NCBI GenBank assembly: GCA_029339195.1
Contig: JAPTJF010000575.1
Coordinates: forward strand, 1-34,245
DNA from: Micractinium sp. NFX-FRZ
Taxonomy: Eukaryota; Chlorophyta; Trebouxiophyceae; Chlorellales; Chlorellaceae
Direction of reading: 5' to 3'
Length of the DNA stretch: 34,245 bases
Part shown: one piece after another, positions 1 to 10,319 of the stretch
Layout: the number at the start of each line of letters is the position of its first letter
Position numbering within the stretch: the stretch's first letter is position 1
Notes under the pieces: model-generated
Seen by the model: only the letters and a program-made list of their open reading frames with translations
Told to the model about the DNA's origin: nothing
Databases searched by the model: none
Translations under genes and position numbers: made by a program

Positions 1-364
1 AATGAAGAGTTCCACCAGGCAGTGCGGCCACCTCAGCGCAGAGCGCAGCACAGCGGGCGGAGGCGCCGGCACGGCCAGCCCATTGCTGCAGGTGCTGCCC
101 CTGCCACCGCCTTTTTGGCATCGTTCCTCCACTTGTACGCATCCAGCCAGTGGTTTGAGCAGGCAGGGCACATTAACAAGCGCGTTGTGAGGTGCATCAG
201 AGGGAGGCGTGCAGTGAAGGGTACGAGCGTTGAAGCGTGACGGGGCCGTGCAGCGTGATGGGGCGGCACCCACCCCCAGACGGGGTGAAAAGAATGTCGA
301 GGTGATCAGGAAAATAGCAGGTATACGCACGTGCTGCCAAAGTAACAAATGCACGCGTGCTGTC
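1..364. other. left-edge sequence without an assigned gene
   Basis: No convincing exon was found here. On the minus strand all frames stay open for a while near the edge, and an acceptor-like CACCTGCAG lies near position 80, so the membrane protein gene to the right, or another gene, could have an exon running off the left edge. No TGTAA polyadenylation motif is seen on the minus strand in this stretch, which leaves the 3' end of the neighbouring gene unproven. Confidence 0.3.
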
Positions 365-2156
365 TCAGGTTGTGAGCACGGTGCATGCCGCACGCAGCAG
401 CATCCAAAGGAGCTGCACCAAGAAGAGGCCCACTGCCACCGGCTGATCTTGAAAGTACTGCCACACCGTTGCCGCGAGCGTGCCATCTTGCCGCCGTGCT
501 GCTGCTGCTGCTGCTGCTGCTGTGGTGCCGTGCTCGCCCGCCTCTTGCGCGGCCTGCCCCGATGCAAGGCAGACGGTTGTGCACAGCAGCAGCGTGGGCA
601 GCAGGACGCCCAGCGTGGCCTGCACCCACAGCGTGCACAGCAGGCAGGCGCCCTGGTCAGACAGCTCCACCCCCAGGCCGTCTAGGGGTGACACCAGCCT
701 AAAGGGCCAGTCCATGAGGGCAGTGAGGCCAGAGAAGAGGCCCCTGCTGGGTGGGAAGGCCAAAAAGGAGGTGCCGTCACGCGCAGCACCAGGCAGCAGG
801 TCGCAGCGTGCTGCCGCCATCCGGCCCATCATCAGCTGCTGGGCAGCTGACACCGCCAGGTGCACGCTGCAGGCAGGAGGGGGAGGGGAGAGGGGGAGGG
901 GAGGGGGGCATCAGAAGAGAGAACGCTCAGCCGCAGCACGGAAGCCGTGGACCAGTTACACAAAAACGGCACATCACTAGACCAGGGGTGCTGGCTACCG
1001 GACATTGTTTGACTTGCAACATGCCCTCAGGCGCATGCCCCGCCAGGAAGTGACAACGGACGGGCTACTCGTACGGCAGGAGGCTAGGCCAGGTCGGGCG
1101 TGGGGCCTGGCAGCTGGGGAACATCTAGAGGGCAGCCTGCCTTGTTCTCCTGCCCGGCCAGCCCATACAACCATTGTCATTCATCACAACGAAGACACAA
1201 GCAGCAGGGGAAGCGAGAAACCGGCACCTGCGCACCCAACAGCGGGCCAGTAAGCACCTGTGGGCGCTAGCGGGGCAGGCGGCACCTCGCTCGTTGCACT
1301 CACCGGAAGGGCAGGCGGTAGCCAAGCGCTGCGATGAGCATTGTCACCGCATGGGTGTTGAAGAGCCAGACCCAGGCAAAGGCTATGGGGTTGGCGGTGG
1401 GGGCATCTGGGATGGCAAACGGGACTGCAACGATGGCCGCCATCGCCAGGCGGGCGGGTGCTGCGATCCACGCACGGTGCCGCGCGTACCAGGAGCGTGC
1501 GGCGGTGTACAGCAGCGGGCTGAGCGCGGCGCAGGGCATGAAGAGAAAGTTGAGCCAGGCAAACTCGGGGGTGCAGAGCTGCGAGGCAGGGGAGGAGAAG
1601 GGGCAGGGGGCGGCATGGAAGGTTACAGATGGACGACATGCGCATAAGTGGAGGCGTGGGGCGCGACGAGGGAAGCAGAGGCAGGTGCTGTTTGGACACA
1701 GACGTGTGCAGCAGGGAGGTGGACAGGGGACAGGGGGCTGGCTGGCCTGGTGCGCCAATACAACAGGTGTGGATGAAGCATGGGCTGGCCGCAAAGAGGA
1801 GGCAGAGACGGGCCAATCTGTTGGGATGTGCTGTGGATCAGGAAGGTTTGAAGAAAAGGAGGCAGTTCTGACCTGATGTCCGTGTTGTGCGCGGCAGCAA
1901 CAAGGGGCAGAAGAGTGTTCAGTAAGGGTGAGGCAGAGCTGGGCGGGAACTGCGAGGCAGCTGGCGGCAGGGAGCTGGCGGGGCTGGCTGACAATCTGCG
2001 AGTGTGGCACGGGAGGGCGGCGCGGCACCCGCATCCTCTTCCCACCTGCTCAGAGCCTCCAAGGCACGTCGCCAGCCGCGCCAGAGTGCCGCCGAGCATG
2101 ACCAGGCTCGTGAGCGCGTCAGTGCGGGCTCGGAGAACCGCTGGCTCGCTTGTCAT
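365..2156 (-). CDS. unrecognised multi-pass membrane protein
   Basis: I do not recognise the family. The model has three exons, 2046-2156, 1304-1578 and 365-866, with donors CAG|GTGGGA and CG|GTGAGTG and acceptors CTCGCAG and CTGCAG; the frame joins cleanly to 295 residues. Exon 2 encodes hydrophobic helices (for example FAWLNFLFMPCAALSPLL and LAMAAIVAVPFAIP). Exon 3 encodes further helices (CLLCTLWVQATLGVLLPTLL and VAVGLFLVQLLWMLL), so a membrane protein with five or more segments is likely. A (GCA)n run near 500-530 gives a polyalanine stretch in a loop. The start was chosen at MTSEPAVL because the next upstream in-frame ATG would add a less typical extension; other upstream exons cannot be excluded. 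The stop at 365 is the first in frame, but a donor just before it could lead to an exon beyond the window. Existence is fairly sure, function unknown. Confidence 0.6.
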
Positions 2157-3071
2157 GGTAAGAGAAAGAATGAGAATAATCACTGCGGTTGATAAGAGCG
2201 GGACTGGCGAGGGGAAGACGCCCCTTAACAAGGAAGGGCAGGCCGGTCCCGCAAGGTGGCGTCGCACCCAGCAGCCGCGGTTCCATTCAGCAAGCTGTGA
2301 TGGTTTCTTGTCCCATTGTGTCCTGTGCTTCAAGGCATCACTAGGGATTTGCGAGAGTTTTCAGAACAGCAATCAATTCGTGGCTCCTTCCAGTTCTTTG
2401 CAATCAGGGGCCACATAGCAAAGCACCAATGCCGCCGCTACAGCGTATGGTACAAACTTAGGGGTGGGCGACGACAGGGGGCAGGATATGGGGGGTTTCA
2501 AGATGCACAGCCGTAGTGAGTGAACAGGGACGTAGTAAGAGGCTGGTGGATGGGCAAGGCGGCAGGGACTGGAGGTGAAACAGGGAGTCATGGTCGGGCC
2601 CGGCAGGAATTGCGTAATGTACAGGATGTTGACACTACCCCGCAATGGAAGTAATGGACATGCGTGGCCCAGCTTGTGGCGCCTCTCCTAGCAATGGGTT
2701 AGCATGACAGGCTAGAAGTCTTGAAGCCGTTTTGTCAGACAGGAGCACCGGCCCGTGCGGCACCTGTTGCCTCGAACTCAACACCGTGGGCTGCACTGTG
2801 GGCGGAAGCGGCTCAGCTACTGTTACACAACACCATTGTCGCAGCCAGAGCGTGTGACCTGAACCAAGGGGCATCAGTTAGGAGGCGCAGAACAGAGCAG
2901 GAGCCCCCACACACTGCAACGTGCAACGCAGCAGCAATGCGCTAGGCGATGGTGGCGATTGATGCCTGACACCACTGCCGCTGCGGGGCACGCTCGCGTG
3001 CTGCTGCTGCTGTCGACGCAGCTGCCGGCGCCGCTGCTGTTGTTGCTGTCGACGCAGCTGCCGCTGCTGTT
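2157..3071. other. intergenic: 3' region of the YIPF5-like gene and upstream region of the membrane protein gene
   Basis: No exon with splice-bounded coding support was seen. The stretch should hold the 3' UTR of the gene to the right and the promoter of the gene to the left, both on the minus strand. At 3000-3070 there is an imperfect duplication of GCTGTCGACGCAGCTGCCG within a CTG-rich block. Confidence 0.5.
2823..2827 (-). terminator. TGTAA polyadenylation signal of the YIPF5-like gene
   Basis: TGTAA is read on the minus strand about 245 nt after the stop codon of the YIPF5-like gene. TGTAA is the usual poly(A) signal in green algae; assigning it here rests on position only. Confidence 0.5.
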
Positions 3072-5299
3072 TCAATAGAGGGAGAGCAATGCAAAGGATG
3101 CATACATGAGGGCGCAGGGGTAGACCACGACCGTCTGCTGGCCGTCCAGCAGCGGCGAGCGGCGCACAAAGAGGCGCGCTGCGGTCTGGCTGGCCCACAG
3201 CACAGCGCCGGCTGCAAGCGCCAGGCTGGCACTTGATCTCCTGCAAGCAGAGGGGGAATGCGTGGGCAGGGGGTGGTCAGAGTGAGCAGGTTGAGATGAA
3301 GGTAATGCAGGTGGAGGGGCAAACCGGGGGCAGGGGAAAGGGCGGGTGATGCACGGCAGGCGGGTGCTCGGGCCAGCCTGCCCCATACGAGGGTGCCTGG
3401 TCCGTGCACGCCCACCTCGGCAGCAGGGCTCGTCACCTCTGCACCTTGGGTCCTGCGCAGCGCACCACCCCACAGTGCGCAACCGCAGCACGTGCACAGC
3501 AGGGCGCCGCAGGCATGCACGTACGCCTGGCGGCCTCTGCCGGACCACGCCGCCACCGGCCAGCACCCGCTGCCCGGACGCCGCCTTACCCCCTCCAGCA
3601 GCGCGTGGTTGCGTGGTTACAGGAACAACAGCCAGCATGCTCCCCCCTGCTCCTGCTCACCCAAGCCTCCCCCGCCCTGCGCCCCCACAGAGCAGCGCCA
3701 GCACGGAAGCTTCATGCGCCGCCCAGCAGCAGCAGCAGCCTGGTGCCCCACAACCCGCCACCCGCCACCGCACACTTTGTCTCCTGCTTGCACTCACCGC
3801 GGCAGCGCTAGTGCCACCAGCGCGTGCGCCACCAGCGGCAGCAGAGCGTAGCCCAGCAGGCAGGTGCAGCTGTACAGGTCCAGAGACTGGGCATCTGGGT
3901 CGTCGCTCCCCGTGATGCTGTTCAGCACAAACCTGCCGGCATTCAGCACATGGGTGGGGGGACGCGCGTTTCAGCGGGCTGCATGGCTGCAGTTGTTTGT
4001 GGGCAGATTGTACCGGGGGATGTCGGTGTGTGCATGATGCTGTGCAGCGCACGGGGGTGGCGAGGGCGAGGAGGGGGGCAGGCACAGGCAAGGGGGGCTG
4101 TGGAAGGCGACTAGGCTGTTGCTCAGCAGCACTCGCGTGTCATCAACCCCTGTGCGCGCTGCTGCCGCCTGCCCCATGCATCTTCATGTGCCATACCCCA
4201 CGCACTCCCTGACCCCGCTTCACTCACCACATCAGCATGGCTCCCACAACCATCCAGCCAAGAATGTATCCAAAGTGCATCTTGCCCACCTGCAGGCGTG
4301 CCGCAACATGACCAGGAGTGATCAAGCCAGCAGGCGGGGACTGTGGCAGGTGAGCAAAGCCACCTGGCGCCTGACTTTGGGCAGTGTTTCAAGGCAGCAG
4401 ATGCACACAGCCGAGCAGCGCTTGAACACAACCGTCCCGTCTGCGTGCAGGCCTCACAAACTTTCGAATAACACCCCGCCTCTGCAGACCCGCTAGCGAG
4501 TGTGCAAGGCTTGCCAGAGCCATATACGTGGCGGGGACCGTGCATGTGCACATGGGCCGTGGCGTGGTCCCACAACCCCACACCCCAACAACCAACTCCC
4601 GCAACACAAAATCGGCAGGAGAGCACAGCCGGGCAGGGTCATGAAGGGGAGGGAGGGGCATCCCTGCCAGCTCCGTGGCATTCCTCCCAGCAGCACCGCA
4701 CACAGCAGCACCGTACCAGCTCCCCAACTGGCAACCAACCCCCCTAGGCTCTCACCAGCAGGTGCGCAAAGCCGAGCAGGGCCATAAAGATGAGGGGGCC
4801 GCCCATGTCCAAGTGATCCATGTCGTGCCCCGCCAGCCGGAAGGTCAGGATGCTGCGCGTGCGGCTCAGGATGGCGGGGATGTCAATCCCCAGCTCTGCA
4901 GCAAGGGCAGGGCGCGGAGGCGGACATGCGCAGGGAAGGCAGTGACGTGAGTGTGCCGTCGAGGCCCGGCGGCGGCAACGGCGGGTGGCAGCGGCAGCCC
5001 ACGAGCGGCACCCTGGCTTGGCCGGATCGCTTTCCGGCATGCACATCTGCCAAACAGATTGCAGCCCAGCTCTAAACACGGCCCGCACCTTCAAGCAGCG
5101 GCGCCTCTTCCTCAAACGATCCATAGGCCGCGGCGCTCTGGGCGCCTGGCATGTCATAGCTGTAACTGCTGGCTGCGCCATACTGCGCAGAGCCGCCTGC
5201 AGAGTACCACTCGACGCCGCCTCCACCGCCTCCAGGCTGGGGGACTGCACCGGGGTGGCGCTGCTGCTGGTAGGGCCCCGAGACGTGCCACTCCGCCAT
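3072..5299 (-). CDS. YIPF5: YIP1/YIPF5-family ER-Golgi membrane protein
   Basis: Yip1-domain proteins are multi-spanning membrane proteins of the ER exit sites and cis-Golgi that bind Rab/Ypt GTPases and act in vesicle budding and fusion. Exons are 5089-5299, 4756-4895, 4228-4289, 3798-3932 and 3072-3240; all junctions keep frame and give 238 residues (human YIPF5 is about 257). The N-terminal 65 residues are Gly/Gln/Tyr/Pro-rich and cytosolic, as in the family. The family signature EAPLLEELGID falls across the first intron at residues 64-74. Five hydrophobic segments follow: PLIFMALLGFAHLL, FGYILGWMVVGAMLM, CLLGYALLPLVAHALV, ASLALAAGAVLWAS and the C-terminal VVVYPCALMYASFALLSLY. The LGYALLP and YPCALMY motifs match the LGYCLLP and YPCALLY motifs known in YIPF5. 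The start at MAEWHVSG was preferred to an in-frame ATG ten codons upstream. The YIPF5/YIPF7 subfamily fits better than YIPF1/2 or YIPF6. Confidence 0.9.
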
Positions 5300-6049
5300 T
5301 GTGTGCAGCCGCTGGTGGGGTTTGGGCACGGAATATGGAGGAGCAGGACGGAAAGCGGTGATCGGAAGGTGCGGCGAGGGGCTGAAGGGGCAGCAATGGA
5401 AGGCGGTGATGATGTGTATAGCTCACAATTGAATGTGGCCGCTTTCAGCACGGCTGTGACAGCCGGCTGCCACATGGGCGGGGTCCCGCTCAGACGCCAC
5501 CGGCAAGTCGGAAGGTTTCCTACTGCCGCGGCATGTCGCACTTAGCATGCCATCTCTTCACAGGATTCGCTTTCCTAGCGTGCACACAAGCTGAAAACCT
5601 GCCCACATGCTGCCGTTTGACCCACACCCGGCAGCAGCTGCGCATCGCTGAACCGCCTTCAACAACCTCTTAAATGCGGGCGGTGGCTGTCTTGCTGGAT
5701 TACACGGAAAAACGTGAACAACAATTGCCGGTTTTCTCACACTATACACGCACCTAACTAGCTGCATCTGTAGCCTGTACAGCCCGCATCTCTCCAGCCT
5801 GCGCCTCGGCCCGCTGCGGTACCGCTGACAAAGCCGCTCCAGGAGCGCCCAATTTCGGCACGCCCGACGCAGCCGCTCTCTCTACACTCAAAATGGCCGC
5901 AGCCCCCTGTGCGCCACCTCGCACACGTACTACCCCAGGCCCTGGCTGCCCCTGCGGGTGCCCGAAGTACAGGCGTTGCTGACATCAGCAGCCCATCTCC
6001 TGGCCTCGCTTGCCTGCCTGCCTGCCTGGTGCTCCGCTCATCTCACGCT
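5300..6049. other. intergenic: YIPF5-like promoter and ML-gene 3' region
   Basis: This is 750 bp without coding support on either strand. It should contain the 5' UTR and promoter of the YIPF5-like gene and the 3' UTR of the ML-domain gene, both transcribed leftward. Parts of 5540-5760 are less GC-rich than the surrounding genes. I saw no repeats. Confidence 0.5.
5700..5704 (-). terminator. TGTAA polyadenylation signal of the ML-domain gene
   Basis: TGTAA on the minus strand, about 350 nt after the ML-gene stop codon and before the next gene begins. The assignment is positional. Confidence 0.45.
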
Positions 6050-7526
6050 TCACTTGCGACTGCTGATGGAAGACGCCAGGGACACCCTGAAGTTGATGTC
6101 CACACAGAAGAGCAGCGGCCCTCCATCTGCGGCGGTGGCTTGGAACACGCCTGCTCGGGCAGTTGGGGGCAGGTGGGGCAAGGGGGCGGCATGGCATGGT
6201 GGTGAGCACGGGCGGCAGGGCTGTGCTCACCAAGTGCACTGCACGCACCCGGTGTAGCGGTCTGGGCGGAGCTGCCGTACCTTGAAGGCGAATGATGTCT
6301 TGGGGGGCAGGGCTGAGGCAGGCTCCCGCCCTGCTTGGGGCCGCTGCACCACCACAACTCCCCCAATCCCACCACACCATACCCCACACTCAGGCAGGCA
6401 GGCGGGCGAGCTGAGCTGGTGCCAGCAGGGCAGCTCACCGAGATAAGGCCCCTGCCGGGTGGGTGGGGACGGGTGCAGAGGGAGGGGAAGGGGAGGGAGG
6501 AGGGGGGGAGGGTGAGAATGGAGGGGGACACAAGAGCTTGGTGCGGACAAGCAGCCGCGCTGCACCTGGCTGTGTGCTGAGGCGCAGCGCGGGCTGAGCA
6601 CCGGATGGGTGGGGGGCAGGCAGCATCCCATTCCCTGCCTTCCTCACTGGCAGCAGCAGGCAGAGGGCAGCTTCCGCGCAGCTCCAGCCAGATCGCTCAC
6701 ACCACTCCCCCGCCAACTGTGACCACCGCCGACCCTACACCCTTCCTGTCGACGTGGCGGAGAGCAGGTGCTAACACAGCGCCTGCGCGTGCCACTCCCC
6801 ACTGTAAACACCCTAAAAACTCCTCCCTTGTCTGTTGGGCTGACGTCCGCACCCCTCCTCTCGTGAACACTACCGGATGTGCGGCAGCTCACCGGCGGTG
6901 TGGCGGCGGGCAGCTGCTGGCGCAGCTCCAGCGAGTGCCAGCCTGGCGCCATGGGGCAGCTCACGGCGTCGCACAGGTCGCCTGAGCTGCTGTAAACACG
7001 GAACCCCAGGTAGTCAATGCCCACCTCCAGCGTGCCGCCGCTGATCTCACGGTCTGCTCATCGGGGGGCGGAAGCTGGGGAGGGCGGTGGGCACGGTGGG
7101 CAGGGCACAGGACACACGTGGCATGCTGCGCGCGGCACACATGCTGTGCAGGTGGCATGCACAGCGGGCGGCGTATTGGCAACAGGGTGTGCCTCGTGGC
7201 AAAGTGGAAAAGCTTGTGTGCTGGCGCCCGCTCGTCGGGCAGGCGCCCCACTCACCCAGGGTGCCGTTGATGCGGAAGACGAGCTCCTGGCCTGCATGTG
7301 CCGGCGTCGGGTCCACCTCCCCGCTCTCGACATCGAACACTCCTGAATCGCAGATGCGCCAGTCGGCGGTGGCAGGAAGGGGGGCGAGAAGGAGGAGGGC
7401 GGCGGCCAGCACGGCGCCAGCTACCGAGTGCCGCCACGGCGGGGGCGCCGCCGCTCCACGGGCCGCTGAGCGGGCGAAACCTCCCACAGCATCTGGCAAT
7501 CCGCGCTGAGCAAAGAACGAGAGCAT
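6050..7526 (-). CDS. secreted ML-domain (NPC2-like) lipid-binding protein
   Basis: ML (MD-2-related lipid-recognition) proteins are small beta-sandwiches that carry sterols or phospholipids in the endolysosomal or vacuolar lumen or outside the cell. Exons are 7256-7526, 6893-7053, 6439-6451 (13 nt) and 6050-6150, giving 181 residues. A long basic N-terminal region precedes a hydrophobic core, AGAVLAAALLLLAPLPATA, with likely cleavage before DWRICDSG. The mature part keeps the plant/algal NPC2 landmarks: ICDSG at the first strand, ISGGTLEVGIDYLGF, the paired cysteines in GDLCDAVSCPM, LPAATPPGPYLG and the last strand LLFCVDINFRV. Four mature cysteines would make two disulfides; the animal C42-C47 pair is absent, as in plant homologues. 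GPYLG exists only if the 13-nt exon is included. The gene is divergent from the transporter to the right across 298 bp. The ligand cannot be told from sequence. Confidence 0.87.
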
Positions 7527-7824
7527 GGCGCTGGCCCAAAGTCGCCGAAGGGAGAGATGAAGAGAGGAGAGTGCGTCGAAAGGTGCGCCGGCTGCCGAGA
7601 GGTTGCCGATTGCGTGTCGCAGGGATGAGAACGCAGCGTGAGAAGTTTGTGTCCGGGAGGCGTTGCAAACTGGGACAGCCTCCTGGGAACCTTGATGCTC
7701 TGCTGACACATCATGCGCTTTCCACAGCAGCGCTGCCAAAACTTTGTGCTTCAACATGCGCGCGCCAGGGCGTCCAACGCAGTCAGGCACCCTCGGCTGA
7801 CGCCTGGGGTTGCGCCCAGACAAC
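7527..7824. promoter_or_regulatory. divergent promoter region between the ML-domain gene and the first transporter
   Basis: These 298 bp lie between the start codons of two genes reading away from each other, so both 5' UTRs and both core promoters must lie within or overlap here. I see no clear TATA box or repeated element. The role is inferred from position alone. Confidence 0.5.
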
Positions 7825-8452
7825 ATGGCAGACGAGGAGGCACCTTGGCAGCCAGGCCTGCCGCCCAGCACCCAACCTGCAGCCCACAGAAGGCGCCACG
7901 GGGCGGGCTTGGCGTGGCTGCTGCTCACCGCCGCGCTGTGGGGCAGCTACACCCCCACCCTCCGGTGAGACTGCGTGCCTGCCTGCCCCACTGCCTGCCC
8001 GCCCGCCTGCCTGCGGGGCTGGCTTGCATGTTCACTGGCTCACCAGCCCGCAGCTCGCCTCTTCCTGGGTGTGGCTCTCACCTGCTGCACCAGCAAACCT
8101 TGCTAGCACCTTGCCCAGCTAACCCCAGCCATGCCCGCATGGCAGCTGTCTGCCTGACCCAACGCGAGGCTTGCACAGGGAGTGCTGCCTCATCAAGCAG
8201 CACTCGCTTCATCCATGTAGGCTGGCCTACTCCCTGCCCGGCCCGCCTGCCCCCCTGGTGCTGTCCGCTGCGCGCGGCTGCCTGCAGCTCTTCATCCTGC
8301 TCCTGGCGCTGCCCCTTGCTGCGTACACGCCAACGCTGGGGATTCTGACCCAGCCAGAAGAGGCTGCTGAGGTGGCAGGTGGTGAGACCGAGCCGCTGCG
8401 CCAGCCACTGCACACCGCAGCAGACGCTGTGCCAGCCCAGCAGCAGAGGGTG

Positions 8453-8483
<31 letters not shown>

Positions 8484-10319
8484 GCTCTCCCAGCCCTGTG
8501 CAGGGGTCTGGCAGCAGCCCTTTGCCCGCGCACCTGCAGCCGAGGGCGGCTGAGGTTTTGGTGGAGGAGGCAGAGGAGGCAGAGGAAGGACTGGAGGGGG
8601 ATCAAGAGGAGCGGGAGCCAGCAGGGCCACCTGGCAGCGCTGGTCCCGGTTGCCTGCCAACGCGAATGCCCCTGGGGCTGCCCCCAGCCGTGCTGGCAGC
8701 ACTGGAGCTTGGCTGCTACAACACAACAGGCACACTCTTCCAGGCGGCGGGTCTGAAGGCAAGGAGATGGCTTCTCTGCTGGCGGGGGGCTGCCACCCTG
8801 TGTGCAGGCCTGTGCGGCCGCTTGGGAGCAGCGCAGCTGCCCTGCCGCCGTGTGCCCTGTCGGCTGCTGCAAGGCGCATCACACCTTCGTTCAACGTGTG
8901 CTCCAAAGTGCGCACCAAACACACATTCTGTCCCATGCATGGTGGGCCTTACTGCCGCCGCAGTTCATCCCCGCCGCCCGCGGCGCCTTCCTCATCCAAG
9001 CCTCCTCCCTCTTCACCCCGCTCCTGGCAGCCTGCGCCGGCATGGCACCCAGCAGGTGGGTGCCCCTGATGGGGCAGGCAGTAGCAGTACTGGCCCCAAT
9101 GGCGTCATGACACCGCTGCAGTGGCAGGCACAGAGGTCCCTTGTGCATCAGGGCAGCAAGCACGGCTGGCGGGAGCTTAGAGGCCCACAGCTCACCTGCT
9201 GACAACATGCAACCCACCCTGCAGCTGGCCAGTCTTACTCACCACCACGTGCACCACCTCGCCCTGCTCCCTCTGCAGGCCAGTCCGCCTGGGCAGCCTG
9301 CTGGCGCTGGCGGGCACGCTTGTCATCGCTGCCGACACGTCAGCAACCCCCGGCACAGCATCTGGTACAGCCTCAGCCTCTGTTGACGCAGCACTGTCAC
9401 CCTTTGCAGCACACGGCTCGCTCTTGGGAGAGAAATATAGCAGTGGGTGGTGGCTAGCGGCTGCCGAAGCAGCAGGGGCTGCTCAGCCGCTGGGCGACGC
9501 ACTCACCCTAGCCGCAGCCCTGTGCTACTCTGCCACAACCGTGCGCATACCGGCGTGGGCGGTACGGTACCGCGTGCCGCCCCTGCACCTGGCCCTCGGC
9601 AAATCTGCCTTTCTGGCTGTCATATCTTCAGCGCTGCTGGGCGCGGCAGCGGCTCAAATGGTGCTGCAGGGGCAGGCGGTGGCGGGGCTCTGGCCGGGCT
9701 GGCGGCAGCACGACGGCTGGGCGCTGATTGCGTGGTCTGCGCTGGGACCGGGGGCGCTGGGTGCCTACTGCCACGTCAAGGTGTGGCGCTGCTGGAAGGA
9801 GCCTGCTGCTGTGCTGCTGCTGCTGCTGTGCCGCGCTGTGCTGTGAGACGATTTACTGTGCCGCGCATGCCCTGCAGATGTGGTAGGGGCTCTGCTGCTG
9901 CTGCTGCTGCCGTGGCGTGCTGCGCTGCGCCGTGCTATATCATGCTGTGCACGTCCTGCGGACGTGGCGCTGGGCTTGTTGAGCATCCTGCAACCCTCCA
10001 CAAAACCGTGCTACCCCGCTGCACGCTTTGCTCTTCTGTTGTGGGATTATGGTCAGTCTGATGCCCGCAAAACCAAGAGTGCAACACAGCCCCGAATGCA
10101 TCCTGCCTGCCTGCCCCTGCCCTGCAGGGCCAGAGCCTGGTGTCCCCCACCGCCGCGCAAATCGTGTTCTGCAGCGTGCCGCTGTGGTCAGCGGTGCTGG
10201 CGGCAGCCGTGCTGCCTGCCGAACCAGTGAGCACGGCCACGTGGCTGGGGGGCGGCCTGGTAGCTGCGGCGGGGCTGGTGGCGTCGCTTCCGTGGAGGCA
10301 GGAGGGGTCAGCAGGGTAA
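7825..10319 (+). CDS. EamA/DMT-superfamily transporter, copy 1
   Basis: EamA proteins are ten-helix carriers of the drug/metabolite transporter superfamily; in plants they move amino acids, sugar phosphates, auxin or other metabolites. Exons are 7825-7964, 8221-8758, 8964-9055, 9279-9780 and 10128-10319, totalling 487 residues. The first helix, LAWLLLTAALWGSYTPTLR, and the repeat-unit motifs PAARGAFLIQASSLFTP, VRLGSLLALAGTLVI and VSPTAAQIVFCSVPLWSAV show the two-fold EamA repeat. A long hydrophilic loop after helix 2, about residues 80-165, is polyglutamine then Glu-rich and is not part of the normal family. Intron 2 has a GC donor (AAG|GCAAGG); a GT donor with the right frame was not found. 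The N-terminus MADEEAPWQ lacks features of a transit peptide, unlike the paralogue at 20897. Substrate and membrane are unknown. No TGTAA was found downstream. Confidence 0.87.
8453..8483 (+). repeat. CAG repeat coding polyglutamine in transporter copy 1
   Basis: A near-pure run of CAG with one CAA encodes about ten glutamines in the cytosolic-type loop after helix 2. The other transporter carries a separate, longer Q/A-rich insertion at the same place, so the loop tolerates expansion. Confidence 0.85.

Noticed and set aside
6224..6300. Open stretch (FAFKVRQLRPDRYTGCVQ) between GT and AG sites in the ML gene, considered as an exon
   Set aside because: Joining the 13-nt exon directly to 6150 restores the conserved ML strand and frame, while this piece has no counterpart in the family.
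7047..7928. Single 293-codon minus-strand frame as a longer ML protein
   Set aside because: The part above 7526 would run through the divergent promoter into transporter 1 exon 1, and the part below 7256 runs through an intron; the signal peptide begins at the inner ATG.
8078..8872. Minus-strand frames of 200-260 codons opposite transporter 1
   Set aside because: They are shadows of a GC-rich coding exon, show Ser/Cys/Leu runs opposite the CAG repeat and carry no family motif.
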